Shown: positions 38,576 through 48,305 of the stretch, one piece after another
Numbering within the stretch: the stretch's first letter is position 1
How the letters are laid out: every line of letters begins with the position of its first letter
Origin: Rhodococcus sp. CH91
GTDB lineage: Bacteria; Actinomycetota; Actinomycetes; Mycobacteriales; Mycobacteriaceae
Length of the DNA: 64,000 bases
Direction of reading: 5' to 3'
Assembly (NCBI RefSeq): GCF_022554085.1
Contig: NZ_JAKFYR010000013.1
Span: 44,226-108,225, forward strand
Made by a program: the position numbers and the translations under genes
Notes under the pieces: model-generated
Seen by the model: only the letters and a program-made list of their open reading frames with translations
What the model was told of the DNA's origin: nothing
Database searches by the model: none

Positions 38576-38995
38576 ATGACCGAGAACCCGAACACCGACG
38601 ATCCTGTCGTTCCGCTCGACGAGGAGCAGTGCTGGGAGCTGCTCCGGACGGGCAAGCTGGGCCGTCTCGTCACCGTCGTGGAGGGACGGCCCGAGATCTA
38701 CCCCGTCAACTACGTGACGGACGAGCACAGGGTGTACTTCCGCAGTGGTGCGGGCAGCAAGCTCTCGGAACTGGTGGTGCACGCGACGGTGGCGTTCGAG
38801 GTCGACGAGATCCATGAGGACTCGGCGTGGAGCGTCGTCGTCCACGGCCGCGCTCGGCTCATCCGGAGTTTCGGGGACGAGGCACGGATCGATGCTCTCG
38901 GACTGATGCCCTGGGTTCCGACTGCCAAGTACGACTATGTCGAGTTGACGGCCACCGAGATCACCGGGATGCGACTCGTCCTCGTCAAGCACTGA
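38576..38995 (+). CDS. Pyridoxamine-5'-phosphate-oxidase-like flavin-binding protein
   Basis: A 139-residue split-barrel protein. The domain starts CWELLRTGKLGRLVTVVEGRPEIYPVNYVTDEHRVYFRS and continues to SVVVHGRARLI. Members bind FMN or F420 and include nitroimidazole reductase-like and DosR-regulon proteins in mycobacteria. It is 3 bp upstream of the CDF gene and divergent from the P-ATPase. Redox substrate unknown. Confidence 0.85.
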   Translation: MTENPNTDDPVVPLDEEQCWELLRTGKLGRLVTVVEGRPEIYPVNYVTDEHRVYFRSGAGSKLSELVVHATVAFEVDEIHEDSAWSVVVHGRARLIRSFGDEARIDALGLMPWVPTAKYDYVELTATEITGMRLVLVKH

Positions 38996-38998
38996 GTC

Positions 38999-39895
38999 GT
39001 GGCGACGTCGTCGCAGCACCGCATGTTGATGCGGTTCATGCTGCTGTCGGTGGCGGCGGCGCTCACGACGATGCTGTTGAAGGCAGCGGCGGCGTGGATC
39101 ACCGGATCGGTGGGTCTGCTGTCGGACGCCCTCGAATCCGGCGTCAACCTCGTGGCGGCCCTCGTCGGCCTCGCCGCGCTGCGCCTCGCCGCGAAGCCCG
39201 CCGACGCCAACCACGACTTCGGGCACGGGAAGGCCGAATATCTCTCCGCCGCGGTCGAGGGAACCATGGTGTTCGCCGCTGCGACGGCGATTCTGTGGAC
39301 CTCGATCGAACGACTGATCTCACCGCAGCCGGTGACCGAGGTGGGATTCGGTCTCTTCCTGTCGGCCGGGTCGTCGCTGCTCAATCTCGTGGTGGGACTG
39401 CTTCTGATCCGGCAGGGACGCCGCTATCGGTCGATCACGCTGGTCGCCGACGGAAAACATCTGCTCACCGATGTGTGGACGTCCGTCGGCGTGCTCGTCG
39501 GTGTGGCACTGGTGGCGTTGTCCGGCTGGGACGTGCTCGACCCGATCGTGGCGATCCTGGTGGCGCTGAACATCCTGCGGATCGGATTCGGCCTGGTGCG
39601 GCAGGCGGTGGTGGGCATGCTCGATGCGGTGCTGCCCCCGGAGGACGTGCGCGCGGTGAACGCCGTCCTCGACCGCTACCGGGAGCCGGGCCGGGTGGAC
39701 ATCCTGCCCCCGAGAACCCGGGAGTCGGGTCGCCAGCGATTCGTCTACCTCACCGTGCGGGTGCCCGGCGATCTGACGGTCCGCCGAGGGCACGACCTGC
39801 TCGACCGGATCGAAGCGGATCTCGCCGAGACCCTGCCCGGAGTCGTGGTGTTCAGCCACCTCGAACCTGAACCCGTACCGGTCGAGCAGACGTGA
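38999..39895 (+). CDS. Cation diffusion facilitator (CDF) metal exporter
   Basis: A 298-residue transporter. Six helices and a C-terminal cytoplasmic domain. Metal-site residues are visible in GLLSDALESGVNL (TM2, D and E) and in LVADGKHLLTDVWTSV (TM5, D, H and D). A HDFGHGKAEYLSAAVEG segment lies between TM2 and TM3. The motif set is of the Zn/Fe/Mn-type CDFs, but the specific metal is uncertain. GTG start 3 bp after the preceding stop; likely one transcript. Confidence 0.9.
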   Translation: MATSSQHRMLMRFMLLSVAAALTTMLLKAAAAWITGSVGLLSDALESGVNLVAALVGLAALRLAAKPADANHDFGHGKAEYLSAAVEGTMVFAAATAILWTSIERLISPQPVTEVGFGLFLSAGSSLLNLVVGLLLIRQGRRYRSITLVADGKHLLTDVWTSVGVLVGVALVALSGWDVLDPIVAILVALNILRIGFGLVRQAVVGMLDAVLPPEDVRAVNAVLDRYREPGRVDILPPRTRESGRQRFVYLTVRVPGDLTVRRGHDLLDRIEADLAETLPGVVVFSHLEPEPVPVEQT

Positions 39896-39910
39896 CGACG
39901 TGCCCGCCGA

Positions 39911-40513
39911 TCACGCCGAGGTGATCAGTCCCGCACCGAGTCCGAGCATGAGTACCGCCACCCCGCCGTCGAGGATGCGCCACGAGGCGGGCTTGGCGAA
40001 CCATGCACGCAGGTAGCGGGCGCCCCAGCCCAGCGCTGCGAACCAGACGACGCTCGCGACGATCGCCCCGGCACCGAACCACCACCGGCCGGGATTGCCG
40101 TAGTGGTTGGCCACCGACCCGAGCATGAGCACGGTGTCGAGATAGGTGTGCGGATTGAGCCAGGTGAGGGTCAGACAGGTCACGAGCGCGGCACCGATGG
40201 TGACGGCACCACCCGGTGCCGCGGACAGTGCCGACGGCCTCAGTGCGCGACGTGCCGCGAAGAGCCCGTAGCCGATCAGGAAGATCGCTCCTGCCCAGCG
40301 GATCACGTCGATCGCGCCCGGCGCGTGGTCGAGGATCGTCGCGATGCCTGCGATACCGGCGGTGATGAGCAGCGCGTCCGACACCACGCACACGGTGATC
40401 ACAGGCAGCACATGCCGTCGCGCGATGGCCATGCGCAGCACGAAGGCGTTCTGCGCGCCGATGGCGACGATGAGGGACAGACCTGTGAAGAATCCGGCAG
40501 CGATGAGGGACAT
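39911..40513 (-). CDS. lysE: LysE/ArgO-family basic amino acid exporter
   Basis: A 200-residue membrane exporter with six hydrophobic helices, starting MSLIAAGFFTGLSLIVAIGAQNAFVLRMAI, a strong LysE signature. LTWLNPHTYLDTVLMLGS is the second conserved block. It expels lysine or arginine when intracellular levels rise. The GTG/ATG at 40522 could be an alternative start. Divergent from a LysG-type regulator, the standard arrangement. Confidence 0.93.
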   Translation of the reverse strand: MSLIAAGFFTGLSLIVAIGAQNAFVLRMAIARRHVLPVITVCVVSDALLITAGIAGIATILDHAPGAIDVIRWAGAIFLIGYGLFAARRALRPSALSAAPGGAVTIGAALVTCLTLTWLNPHTYLDTVLMLGSVANHYGNPGRWWFGAGAIVASVVWFAALGWGARYLRAWFAKPASWRILDGGVAVLMLGLGAGLITSA

Positions 40514-40542
40514 GACGACCACGCTAGGAAGCCCGCGTGAAC

Positions 40543-40562
40543 AAGGAAAGTTGATTTTCCTT
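40543..40562. promoter_or_regulatory. LysG-type operator candidate
   Basis: AAGGAAA (40543-40549) and TTTCCTT (40556-40562) form a perfect 7 bp inverted repeat with a 6-base spacer. It sits in the AT-rich gap between lysE and lysG, the expected place for the LysR-type activator to bind. Confidence 0.6.
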
Positions 40563-40585
40563 AACCTGCATTAGAGTTTCTTCAT

Positions 40586-41467
40586 ATGGACGTCGACTTC
40601 GCTCAACTTCGCACTTTCACAGCGGTATTGGACGAGGGAAGCTTCGAGGGCGCCGCGGCGGTGCTGCGTGTCACGCCCTCGGCAGTGAGCCAGCGCATCA
40701 AGTCGCTCGAGCAGCATGTCGGTCAGGTCCTGCTCCGGCGCACCCGGCCCGTCAGCGCGACACCGGCCGGCGAGGTCGTGCAGCGGCTCGCGCGTCAGGT
40801 CGCCCGGCTCGAACAGGACACCTCGGAAGAGCTCGGCTCCGGCGCGGACGGCGAGAGCTACACCACCGTTCCGCTGGTGGTCAACGCGGATTCGATGTCC
40901 ACCTGGACGCTGCGAGCGCTCGCCCGCATGCCCGTCCGCCACCGGGCGCTGTTCGAACTGCATCGCGAGGACGAGTTCCATTCCACGGAGCTGCTGCGCA
41001 ACGGCACCGCGATGGCGGCGGTGACCTCCGTTCCCGAGCCGGTCCAGGGCTGCACCTCGGAGAGGTTGGGTGCCATGCGTTATCACGCGATGGCGAGCGT
41101 GGACTTCGCTGCCCGGTGGTTCCCGGAGGGGATGACCGCCGCGGAACTGAAGGACGCACCCATGCTCACCTTCGACCGGAAGGACGACATGCAGGACCGT
41201 TTCGTCCGGCGACGGACGCGGCGGCGCCTCGATCCGCCACGCAACTACGTTCCGGGTGCACTCGAGTTCGTCGAGGCCGCGCGCCTCGGCCTGGGCTGGG
41301 CCATGCTTCCCGACGCGATGATCACGGGCACAACGGATCTCGTGAGCCTCGCGCCGGACGATCCGCTCGACGTGCCGCTGTACTGGCAGCGATGGCGACT
41401 GGACTCACCCGTGCTCGACGCCCTGACCGACGCAGTGCGCCGCACCGCGCGTGAAGTGCTGCACTGA
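40586..41467 (+). CDS. lysG: LysG/ArgP-type LysR regulator
   Basis: A 293-residue LysR-family regulator. The N-terminal wHTH is FAQLRTFTAVLDEGSFEGAAAVLRVTPSAVSQRIKSLEQHVGQVLLRR, followed by the two-lobed effector domain (PLVVNADSMSTWTLRAL, GLGWAMLPDAMI). LysG activates lysE in response to lysine, arginine or citrulline in Corynebacterium. It is divergent from lysE with a shared operator-like repeat between them. Confidence 0.92.
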   Translation: MDVDFAQLRTFTAVLDEGSFEGAAAVLRVTPSAVSQRIKSLEQHVGQVLLRRTRPVSATPAGEVVQRLARQVARLEQDTSEELGSGADGESYTTVPLVVNADSMSTWTLRALARMPVRHRALFELHREDEFHSTELLRNGTAMAAVTSVPEPVQGCTSERLGAMRYHAMASVDFAARWFPEGMTAAELKDAPMLTFDRKDDMQDRFVRRRTRRRLDPPRNYVPGALEFVEAARLGLGWAMLPDAMITGTTDLVSLAPDDPLDVPLYWQRWRLDSPVLDALTDAVRRTAREVLH

Positions 41468-41490
41468 CCTGACCACCGGCCGCTCCCCGC

Positions 41491-43380
41491 TCACTCCACG
41501 AGCGCCTTGAACTGCGCGTCGTACAGGCGTGCGTACGCCCCGGCCGCTTCGAGCAGCCCCTCGTGGGTGCCCTGCTCGACGATGCGCCCCTCCTCCATCA
41601 CGACGATGCGGTCGGCGTTCCGGATGGTGGACAGCCGGTGCGCGATGACGAAGCTGGTGCGGTCGTCGCGCAATCGGGCGGTCGCCTGCTGGACGAGCAG
41701 TTCGGTGCGGGTGTCCACCGAACTCGTCGCCTCGTCGAGGATGAGGATCGACGGCTTGGACACGAACGCGCGCGCGATCGTGATGAGCTGGCGCTCACCG
41801 GCACTGAGACTCCCGTCGTTCTCCTCGTCGATGACGGTGTCGTATCCGTCCGGAAGCGCCCGGACGAACCGGTCGACGTAACTCATGCGGGCCGCCGACA
41901 TGATCTGGTTCTCCGTGGCGTGCGGATTGCCGTACGCGATGTTCTCGCGGATGGTCCCGCCGAACAGCCAGGTGTCCTGCAGGACGATGCCGATGCGTGA
42001 ACGCAGTTCGTCGCGGGACATGGACCGGATGTCGACGCCGTCGACGAGGATCCTGCCCTCGTCGACCTCGTAGAACCGCAGGATCAGATTGATCAGCGTG
42101 GTCTTGCCCGCGCCCGTGGGCCCGACGATCGCGATCATCTGGCCGGGTTCGGCCCGCAACGACAGGTTCTCGATGAGGGGCCGCTCGGGCGTGTAGGAGA
42201 ACGAGACGTTCTCGAATTCGACGAGTCCGTGCCGGCTCCACGGCATCGTCGGTGCCGGAGCCTCCGGTTCTTCCTCCGGTTCGTCGAGCACCGCGAACAC
42301 CCGCTCGGCCGACGCCGACGCCGACTGCAGCAGGTTCACCATCGCGCCGATCTGGGCGAGCGGCTGCACGAGCTGCCGGGAGTACTGGATCATCGCCTGG
42401 ATCTCACCGAGCGTCGCGGTTCCCGAGGCGATCCGCAGACCACCGAGAACCGCGATCACCACGTAGCCCACATTGCCGAGGAAGGTCACGAAGGGCATCA
42501 CCAGTCCCGACACGAACTGCGCCCGGTAGGAGGCCTGGTACAGCGACTCGTTGGTCTCCGTGAAGCGACGCTGCACCTCCTCCGTCCGTCCGTAGGCGGT
42601 GATGAGCTCGTGCCCGGTGAACGATTCCTCGATCTGGCCGTTGAGCTTGCCGGTGGTCTCCCACTGCGCGGCGAAGTGCTTGCGCGAGCGGCGCGCGACC
42701 AGCATCGTCGCCACCACCGATGCCGGGACCGTGAGTATCGCGACGAGCGCGAGCATCGGCGAGATGAACAGCATCATCACCACGAGGCCGAGGAGCGTCA
42801 GCACGGCGAGGACGAGCTGGGAGATGGACTCCTGCATGCCCGCCGAGACGTTGTCGATGTCGTTGGTGACGCGGCTGAGGAGGTCGCCGCGCGAATGGGT
42901 GTCGAAATACCGCAGCGGCAGCCGGTGGATCTTGCGTTCGACCCGCGACCGCATGTCGCGCACGACACGCTGCACGATCTCGTTGAGGCCGTAGGCCGCG
43001 ACCCAGATCAGGCCGGACGAGAGGAGATAGAGCGCGAGCGCGATGACGAGGATCCGGGTCAGCGCCGGGAAGTCGATGCCCATGCCCGGCACCACGTTCA
43101 TACCCGAGACCATGTCGGCGAACTGGTCGCGCCCGTCGGCCCGCAAGCCCGCGACCGCCTGTTCCTTGGACAGGCCGTCCGGGAGCTGCATCCCCACGAA
43201 ACCGTTGAAGACGACGTCGGTGCCACGGCCGAGAACGAAGGGTGCGATCGACATGCTCACGACACCCAGGAAGGCAGCGAGGAGCACCGAGTACACCGCG
43301 TAGCGGTGCGGATGCAGCAGACCGAGAACCCTGCGGATCGTGCGCAGGCGCGACGGTGAGGCGGCTTCGGGAGTCGTCAT
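41491..43380 (-). CDS. ABC exporter half-transporter, canonical ATPase site
   Basis: A 629-residue fused membrane/ATPase protein. Six helices (about residues 20-330), then a nucleotide-binding domain with Walker A GPTGAGKTTL, signature LSAGERQL and Walker B ILILDEATSSVD, carrying the catalytic Glu. Its ABC signature is degenerate (LSAGE, not LSGGQ). It overlaps the partner gene by four bases (ATGA). The two should form a heterodimeric exporter for lipids or drugs, as in TmrAB and BmrCD. Confidence 0.92.
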   Translation of the reverse strand: MTTPEAASPSRLRTIRRVLGLLHPHRYAVYSVLLAAFLGVVSMSIAPFVLGRGTDVVFNGFVGMQLPDGLSKEQAVAGLRADGRDQFADMVSGMNVVPGMGIDFPALTRILVIALALYLLSSGLIWVAAYGLNEIVQRVVRDMRSRVERKIHRLPLRYFDTHSRGDLLSRVTNDIDNVSAGMQESISQLVLAVLTLLGLVVMMLFISPMLALVAILTVPASVVATMLVARRSRKHFAAQWETTGKLNGQIEESFTGHELITAYGRTEEVQRRFTETNESLYQASYRAQFVSGLVMPFVTFLGNVGYVVIAVLGGLRIASGTATLGEIQAMIQYSRQLVQPLAQIGAMVNLLQSASASAERVFAVLDEPEEEPEAPAPTMPWSRHGLVEFENVSFSYTPERPLIENLSLRAEPGQMIAIVGPTGAGKTTLINLILRFYEVDEGRILVDGVDIRSMSRDELRSRIGIVLQDTWLFGGTIRENIAYGNPHATENQIMSAARMSYVDRFVRALPDGYDTVIDEENDGSLSAGERQLITIARAFVSKPSILILDEATSSVDTRTELLVQQATARLRDDRTSFVIAHRLSTIRNADRIVVMEEGRIVEQGTHEGLLEAAGAYARLYDAQFKALVE

Positions 43381-45110
43381 ACCGTGGCCATCCTCTGCGA
43401 CTCGACGATCTCCGAATACGTCCGGCACCGGCCCAGCAGCCCCAGATGCGTCCCGGAGTCGACCATGATGCCGTTGTCGAGGACGACGATGCGGTCGGCA
43501 TCCTGCACCGTGGACACCCGCTGGGCGACGATGAGGACACACGCGTCGCGTGTCTCGGGTTCGAGAGCGGCGCGCAACCGCGCATCGGTGGCCGGGTCGA
43601 GTGCGGAGAAGGCGTCGTCGAACAGATAGATGGCCGGCCGGCGGACGAGGGCCCGCGCGATCGCGAGTCGCTGCCGCTGACCGCCGGAGACGGTGGTCCC
43701 GCCCTGGGACAGGACGGTGTTCAAACCGTCCTCGGTCTTGCTGACGAAGTCCGCGGCCTGCGCGATCTCGAGCGCGTGCCACAACTCGTCGTCGGTGGCG
43801 TCGGCGCGTCCGTAGCGGAGGTTGTCGGCGATGGTGCCGGAGAACAGATAGGCCTTCTGCGGGACCACGGCGATACGCGAACGCAGCACAGCGGTGTCGA
43901 GGGCCCGGACGTCGACACCGGCGACGAGGACCTGGCCGGCGGTGACGTCGATCAGGCGCGGCACGAGCCGCATCAGGGTGCTCTTCCCCGAACCGGTGCC
44001 GCCGATGATCGCGGTCGTGGTCCCGGGATCGGCCCGGAAGGACACCCCGCTCAGCACGGGCGCATCGGCACCCGGATAGGAGAAGCCGGCGTCGCGCAGT
44101 TCGAGGGTGACGCGCGGGGGGAGGGCGCGGACGGGCTCGGCGGGCGTGGCCACCGTCGGCTCGGTGTCGAGAACCTCGAGGATGCGTTCCGCACACACCG
44201 CCGCGCGGGGCGCCATGATCGCGACGAACGACGTCATGAGCACGGCCATGAGGATCTGGGCGATGTAGGTGATCATCGCGGTGATCGAACCGATCTGCAT
44301 CTCGCCGGCGTCGATGCGGTGCCCGCCCACCCACACGACCGCCACGGTGCTCACGTTCGAGATGAGGAGCACCGCCGGGTACAGCACGGAGTTCACACGA
44401 CCGACGCGCAGGGCGGTCGCGGTCAGATCGTCGTTGGCCCGGTCGAAGCGGCCACGCTCGGTCTCGTCCCGGACGAACGCCCGGATGACGCGGATACCGG
44501 TGATCTGTTCACGCAGCACCCGGTTGACGGAGTCGATGCGCTTCTGCATGACCCGGAAGCCGGGCAGCATCAGCGCGATGAGCGTGACCATCGTCAGGAT
44601 CAGTACCGGAACCGCGACGACCAGCACGAGCGAGGTTCCCGGATCCTCGCGCAACGCCATGATCACACCGCCGATCCCCATGATCGGGGAAGTGACCACG
44701 ATGGTGCAGGTCATGAGGACGAGCATCTGGACCTGCTGCACGTCGTTGGTGTTCCGGGTGATCAGCGAGGGCGCACCGAAGGTACCGAACTCTCGCGCCG
44801 AGAACCGTCCGACCCCACGGACCATCGCCAATCGCACGTCGCGGCCGAAACCCATCGCGGCCCGCGCCGCGAAGTAGACCGCGCCGATCGCCGCACCGAT
44901 CTCGACGGCGCTGATCGCGAGCATGATCAGGCCGGTCCGCATGATGTAGTCGATATCGCCGGCGGCGACGCCGTGATCGATGATGTCGGCGTTGAGGCTC
45001 GGGAGCAGCAGCATGCCTCCGGTGGCGACCAGCTGCAGGAGCACCACTGCCACGAGGGCGCCCCGGTAGGGCGCCAGGAAGCGGCGCAACAGCCGTAGCA
45101 ACATGGGCAT
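43377..45110 (-). CDS. ABC exporter half-transporter, degenerate ATPase site
   Basis: A 577-residue partner of the downstream half-transporter. Six N-terminal helices, then the ATPase domain with Walker A GGTGSGKSTLM, signature VSGGQRQRLAIARAL, and Walker B IYLFDDAFSALD, where Asp replaces the catalytic Glu. One weak and one strong site is the standard asymmetric heterodimer design. ATG 45110 chosen after AGG; ATG 45104 is possible. Lies downstream of the MmpL gene on the same strand. Confidence 0.92.
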   Translation of the reverse strand: MPMLLRLLRRFLAPYRGALVAVVLLQLVATGGMLLLPSLNADIIDHGVAAGDIDYIMRTGLIMLAISAVEIGAAIGAVYFAARAAMGFGRDVRLAMVRGVGRFSAREFGTFGAPSLITRNTNDVQQVQMLVLMTCTIVVTSPIMGIGGVIMALREDPGTSLVLVVAVPVLILTMVTLIALMLPGFRVMQKRIDSVNRVLREQITGIRVIRAFVRDETERGRFDRANDDLTATALRVGRVNSVLYPAVLLISNVSTVAVVWVGGHRIDAGEMQIGSITAMITYIAQILMAVLMTSFVAIMAPRAAVCAERILEVLDTEPTVATPAEPVRALPPRVTLELRDAGFSYPGADAPVLSGVSFRADPGTTTAIIGGTGSGKSTLMRLVPRLIDVTAGQVLVAGVDVRALDTAVLRSRIAVVPQKAYLFSGTIADNLRYGRADATDDELWHALEIAQAADFVSKTEDGLNTVLSQGGTTVSGGQRQRLAIARALVRRPAIYLFDDAFSALDPATDARLRAALEPETRDACVLIVAQRVSTVQDADRIVVLDNGIMVDSGTHLGLLGRCRTYSEIVESQRMATV

Positions 45111-45197
45111 TACGCTACCTGCGCCTCCGTGCGGGGACGTCCGCGGACAGGCGGGCGGCCACGCACCCGGCGAGGTGCGCGGCCGCCCGGTGAATCG

Positions 45198-47534
45198 TCA
45201 CACGCGTGCCGATTCCGGTGTCGATTCGGTGGTGGCGAGTTCGCGGGTGAGCTTCTCGCCCTCGACGTCGACGTTCGGAAGGATCTTGTCGAGCCACTTC
45301 GGCAACCACCACGCCTTGTCGCCGAGCAGCGCCATCACCGACGGGATGATCACCATGCGGACGATGAAGGCGTCGAAGAAGACGGCCGCGGCGAGCGCGA
45401 AACCGATCGACTTGATCAGCGAGTCGGGCTCGGCGATGAACGCCGCGAACACGGAGATCATGATGATCGCCGCTGCGCTCACCACGCGTGCGCCGTGGGC
45501 GAAGCCGCTGCGCACGGCGTCCAGCGCGCTCGCGCCGTGCACGTAGTCCTCGCGCATGCGCGTCACCAGGAACACCTGGTAGTCCATCGCGAGACCGAAG
45601 ACGACGCCGATGAGGATGATCGGCATGAAGCTCACGATGGGCTGCGGGTTGGAGATCAGACCGCCCCAGCCGTCCTGGAAGACGGCCACGGTCGCGCCGA
45701 AGGTCGCCAGGACGCTGAGCAGGAAGCCCAGGGTCGCGGTGAGCGGAACCAGGATCGATCGGAAGACCAGCATCAGGAGGATGAAGGCGAGACCGACGAC
45801 GACCGCGAGATACGGCGCGAGAGCGCTCTGCAGGCTGTCGGAGACGTCGCCTTCCAGTGCGGTCTGGCCGGTCACGCCGTAGGACAGGCCGAACTCCTCG
45901 TTCAGCGGGGCTTCGTCGTCACGGATGCTCTGGACGAGATCCATCGTCGCGGGATCGGTCGGGCCGCTGCGCGGTGTCACGAGGATCTGGGCGGTGTCGC
46001 CCTCCTCGTTCACGGCGACGATCTGGGCGTTGACGACCTCGTCGTGCTCGTACAGGGCGTCGACGACCGCACCGAAGGCGACCGGCGACTCCACATCGGC
46101 GTCCCGGGCGTCGGCGACGACCACCAGCGGGCCGTTGCGGCCGGGACCGAACCCGTCGTCGACCAGTTCGTAGGCCTTACGGGCGCTGGTGGCGGGATCC
46201 GCGGTGGCTTCCGAGGGCAGCGCCAGCTGCAGGCCGGTGGCAGGCAGGGCGAGAGCGCCGAGAACGACCACGCCGCCGATGAGCGGGATCAGCGGGCGGC
46301 GTGTGATGACGCCCACGAACTTGGCACCCGCTCCGGGATTGTCCTCCCCGTGCTCGCGCTTGTTCAGGAACGGGATACGGCCGGCGAAGACCTTCTCGCC
46401 GAACAGTCCGAGCACGGCGGGCAGCAGCGACACCGCGATCAGCACGGCCATGAGCACAGTGAACGCGGCGGCGTAACCCATGACCGACAGGAACGGGATA
46501 CCGACGACGCTCAGCGCCATGAGAGCGATGATGACCGTCAGGCCCGCGAAGACGACCGCGGAACCGGCGGTGCCCACGGCGCGTCCGGCGGCCTCGCCGC
46601 GATCCGAGGTGATGGTGAGTTCGTGCCGGAAGCGGGACACGATGAACAGGGAGTAGTCGATCGCCACGGCCAGGCCGATCATGATCGCCAGCGTCGGGGT
46701 CATCGAGCTGAGGTCGGCGAAGCCCGTGGCGATGGTGATGCCGAGGCTGCCGATGCCGACACCGACGAGTGCGGTGATCAGCGGAAGCCCGGCGGCGACG
46801 AGCGAACCGAAGGTCAAGGTGAGCACGATGGCGGCGATGCCGATGCCGATGAGCTCGGCGGTGCCACCGGGCATGGTCATCTCGGCGGCGGCGGTACCGC
46901 TGATCTCGACGGTCAGGCCCGCATCGCGGGCGATCTCGGCGGCGTCGCGGATCTGATCGCGCAGCGCCTGATCGACGTCGGTGATCTCACCGTCGAACGG
47001 AACGGTGACGAAGCCGACGGTCCGGTCGGGGCTCAGCGGCGACAGGGCCGCCGCGTCGGCGAGAGCGGCTTCTTCGGGGGTGCCCTGCTGTGCGGCGACG
47101 GCCTTCATCTGTTCGACGAGGCCGGCATCGGCGAGGACCGGGTTGACGAGTGCGCCCGCCTGCTCCTCCGGGGCCGCCGTGGCGGGGTCGACCTTGGCGG
47201 GCGGCGAGACACGGTCGATGCCGCGCACCGCCGCGAGGACCTCGTCCATCGCAGCCATGTTGGCGGGTTCGTCGAGCGTCTGCCCGTCGGGCGCCGCGAA
47301 GACGTAGCGCGCGCTGAGGCCGTTCATCGGATCCTGGGCCGAGGGGAACCGTTCGGCCATCAGGTCCTGGGTCTTCTGTGCCGGAGTGCCCGGAAGCGTG
47401 AAGGCATCGGTGGTGGGCCCGGACAGAGTCGCGGCACCGACCCCGAACAGGACGAGCAGCGCGATCCAGAAGGACAGCACCGCGCCCTTGCGTCTGTGGG
47501 CGAACTTGCCCAGCCGGTACAGGTAGGTCGCCAC
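45198..47534 (-). CDS. MmpL/RND-family exporter
   Basis: A 778-residue RND permease of the shorter MmpL (YdfJ-like) type. Twelve helices in two repeats, each with a large external loop. The N-terminal RRKGAVLSFWIALLVLFGVGAATL, MIGLAVAIDYSLFIVSRFRHEL and VFGLAMDYQVFLVTRMREDYVHG motifs carry the Asp-Tyr pairs of the proton path. Family members export lipids, siderophores or drugs. The TetR gene 81 bp upstream on the same strand probably represses it. Confidence 0.93.
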   Translation of the reverse strand: MATYLYRLGKFAHRRKGAVLSFWIALLVLFGVGAATLSGPTTDAFTLPGTPAQKTQDLMAERFPSAQDPMNGLSARYVFAAPDGQTLDEPANMAAMDEVLAAVRGIDRVSPPAKVDPATAAPEEQAGALVNPVLADAGLVEQMKAVAAQQGTPEEAALADAAALSPLSPDRTVGFVTVPFDGEITDVDQALRDQIRDAAEIARDAGLTVEISGTAAAEMTMPGGTAELIGIGIAAIVLTLTFGSLVAAGLPLITALVGVGIGSLGITIATGFADLSSMTPTLAIMIGLAVAIDYSLFIVSRFRHELTITSDRGEAAGRAVGTAGSAVVFAGLTVIIALMALSVVGIPFLSVMGYAAAFTVLMAVLIAVSLLPAVLGLFGEKVFAGRIPFLNKREHGEDNPGAGAKFVGVITRRPLIPLIGGVVVLGALALPATGLQLALPSEATADPATSARKAYELVDDGFGPGRNGPLVVVADARDADVESPVAFGAVVDALYEHDEVVNAQIVAVNEEGDTAQILVTPRSGPTDPATMDLVQSIRDDEAPLNEEFGLSYGVTGQTALEGDVSDSLQSALAPYLAVVVGLAFILLMLVFRSILVPLTATLGFLLSVLATFGATVAVFQDGWGGLISNPQPIVSFMPIILIGVVFGLAMDYQVFLVTRMREDYVHGASALDAVRSGFAHGARVVSAAAIIMISVFAAFIAEPDSLIKSIGFALAAAVFFDAFIVRMVIIPSVMALLGDKAWWLPKWLDKILPNVDVEGEKLTRELATTESTPESARV

Positions 47535-47615
47535 GAGGCACCCTTTCTTTCGGAAAACTCTGTTCGGGGGTTCGGCTGTCGGGGACGGCCGAGTCCTGTG
47601 CTGCCGGTTCCCGGG

Positions 47616-48209
47616 CTACGGGAAGCCGCGCCGGAGGTGGGTGAAGGCGTCGCGGATGAGGTCTTCGACGGGCCTGTCGGTGCTTCCGCACATGTAGGTC
47701 TCCATCGCCGCACGCATCGCCCCCATCGCCGCGTAGTTCAGCAGCGAGGGGTACACGTCCGAAGCCGGATCGGTACCCGTGCGCTCGGCGATGATCTCAA
47801 CGAGCAATTGCGACGAACGGCGCTCGACCTCGATCTGCCGGGACAGCAGCACGTTGCTCTCCTCGAGCAGCGTGATGCACGCGACGATCTCGTCGAACGG
47901 CCAGTCGGTGTTCCGGACTATCTCCAGCGCCACCGTGAGCAACGAATCCATGATGTGTTCGCCGGCGGGACGATCACGCAGCAGATCGAGCCATTCCTCG
48001 ACCCTGCTCTCGAGATAGACGAGGACTGCATCTTCCTTGCTTGCGAAGTAGTTGTGGAAGGTGCGGGTGGAAACGCCTGCGCGTGCGGCGATCGCGTCCG
48101 CCGTCACGGTGTGCAGACCGTGTTCGCGTGCCAGTTCCGCAGTGGCCGCAGCGAGGGCCGCGCGGGTGGCTGCCTTCTTGCGGTCGCGAAGGCCGGGAGC
48201 TGTCGTCAC
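47616..48209 (-). CDS. TetR-family repressor
   Basis: A 197-residue regulator with helix-turn-helix ATAELAREHGLHTVTADAIAARAGVSTRTFHNYFASKEDAVL. GTG start. It lies directly upstream of the MmpL gene in one transcriptional direction, with two near-identical 16 bp palindromes in its own promoter. Autoregulation together with the MmpL-ABC genes is likely. Confidence 0.9.
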   Translation of the reverse strand: MTTAPGLRDRKKAATRAALAAATAELAREHGLHTVTADAIAARAGVSTRTFHNYFASKEDAVLVYLESRVEEWLDLLRDRPAGEHIMDSLLTVALEIVRNTDWPFDEIVACITLLEESNVLLSRQIEVERRSSQLLVEIIAERTGTDPASDVYPSLLNYAAMGAMRAAMETYMCGSTDRPVEDLIRDAFTHLRRGFP

Positions 48210-48228
48210 TCCTTCGAAGGTACCGAAA

Positions 48229-48262
48229 TTGCAGAGTCGTGCAAGTTTGCAGAGTTCTGCAA
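48229..48262. promoter_or_regulatory. Twin operators of the MmpL-cluster TetR repressor
   Basis: TTGCAGAGTCGTGCAA (48229-48244) and TTGCAGAGTTCTGCAA (48247-48262) are 16 bp sites whose centres are 18 bp apart. The second is a perfect palindrome. They lie 20-53 bp upstream of the repressor GTG. Confidence 0.75.
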
Positions 48263-48305
48263 AATTATGAAATAGCCCACATACGACCCTGTCGGGTACC
48301 CGGTC

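Noticed and set aside
45129..48275. A 1048-residue open frame antisense to the MmpL and TetR genes
   Set aside because: It is highly charged with no motif or hydrophobic core, whereas the opposite strand encodes a complete RND exporter.
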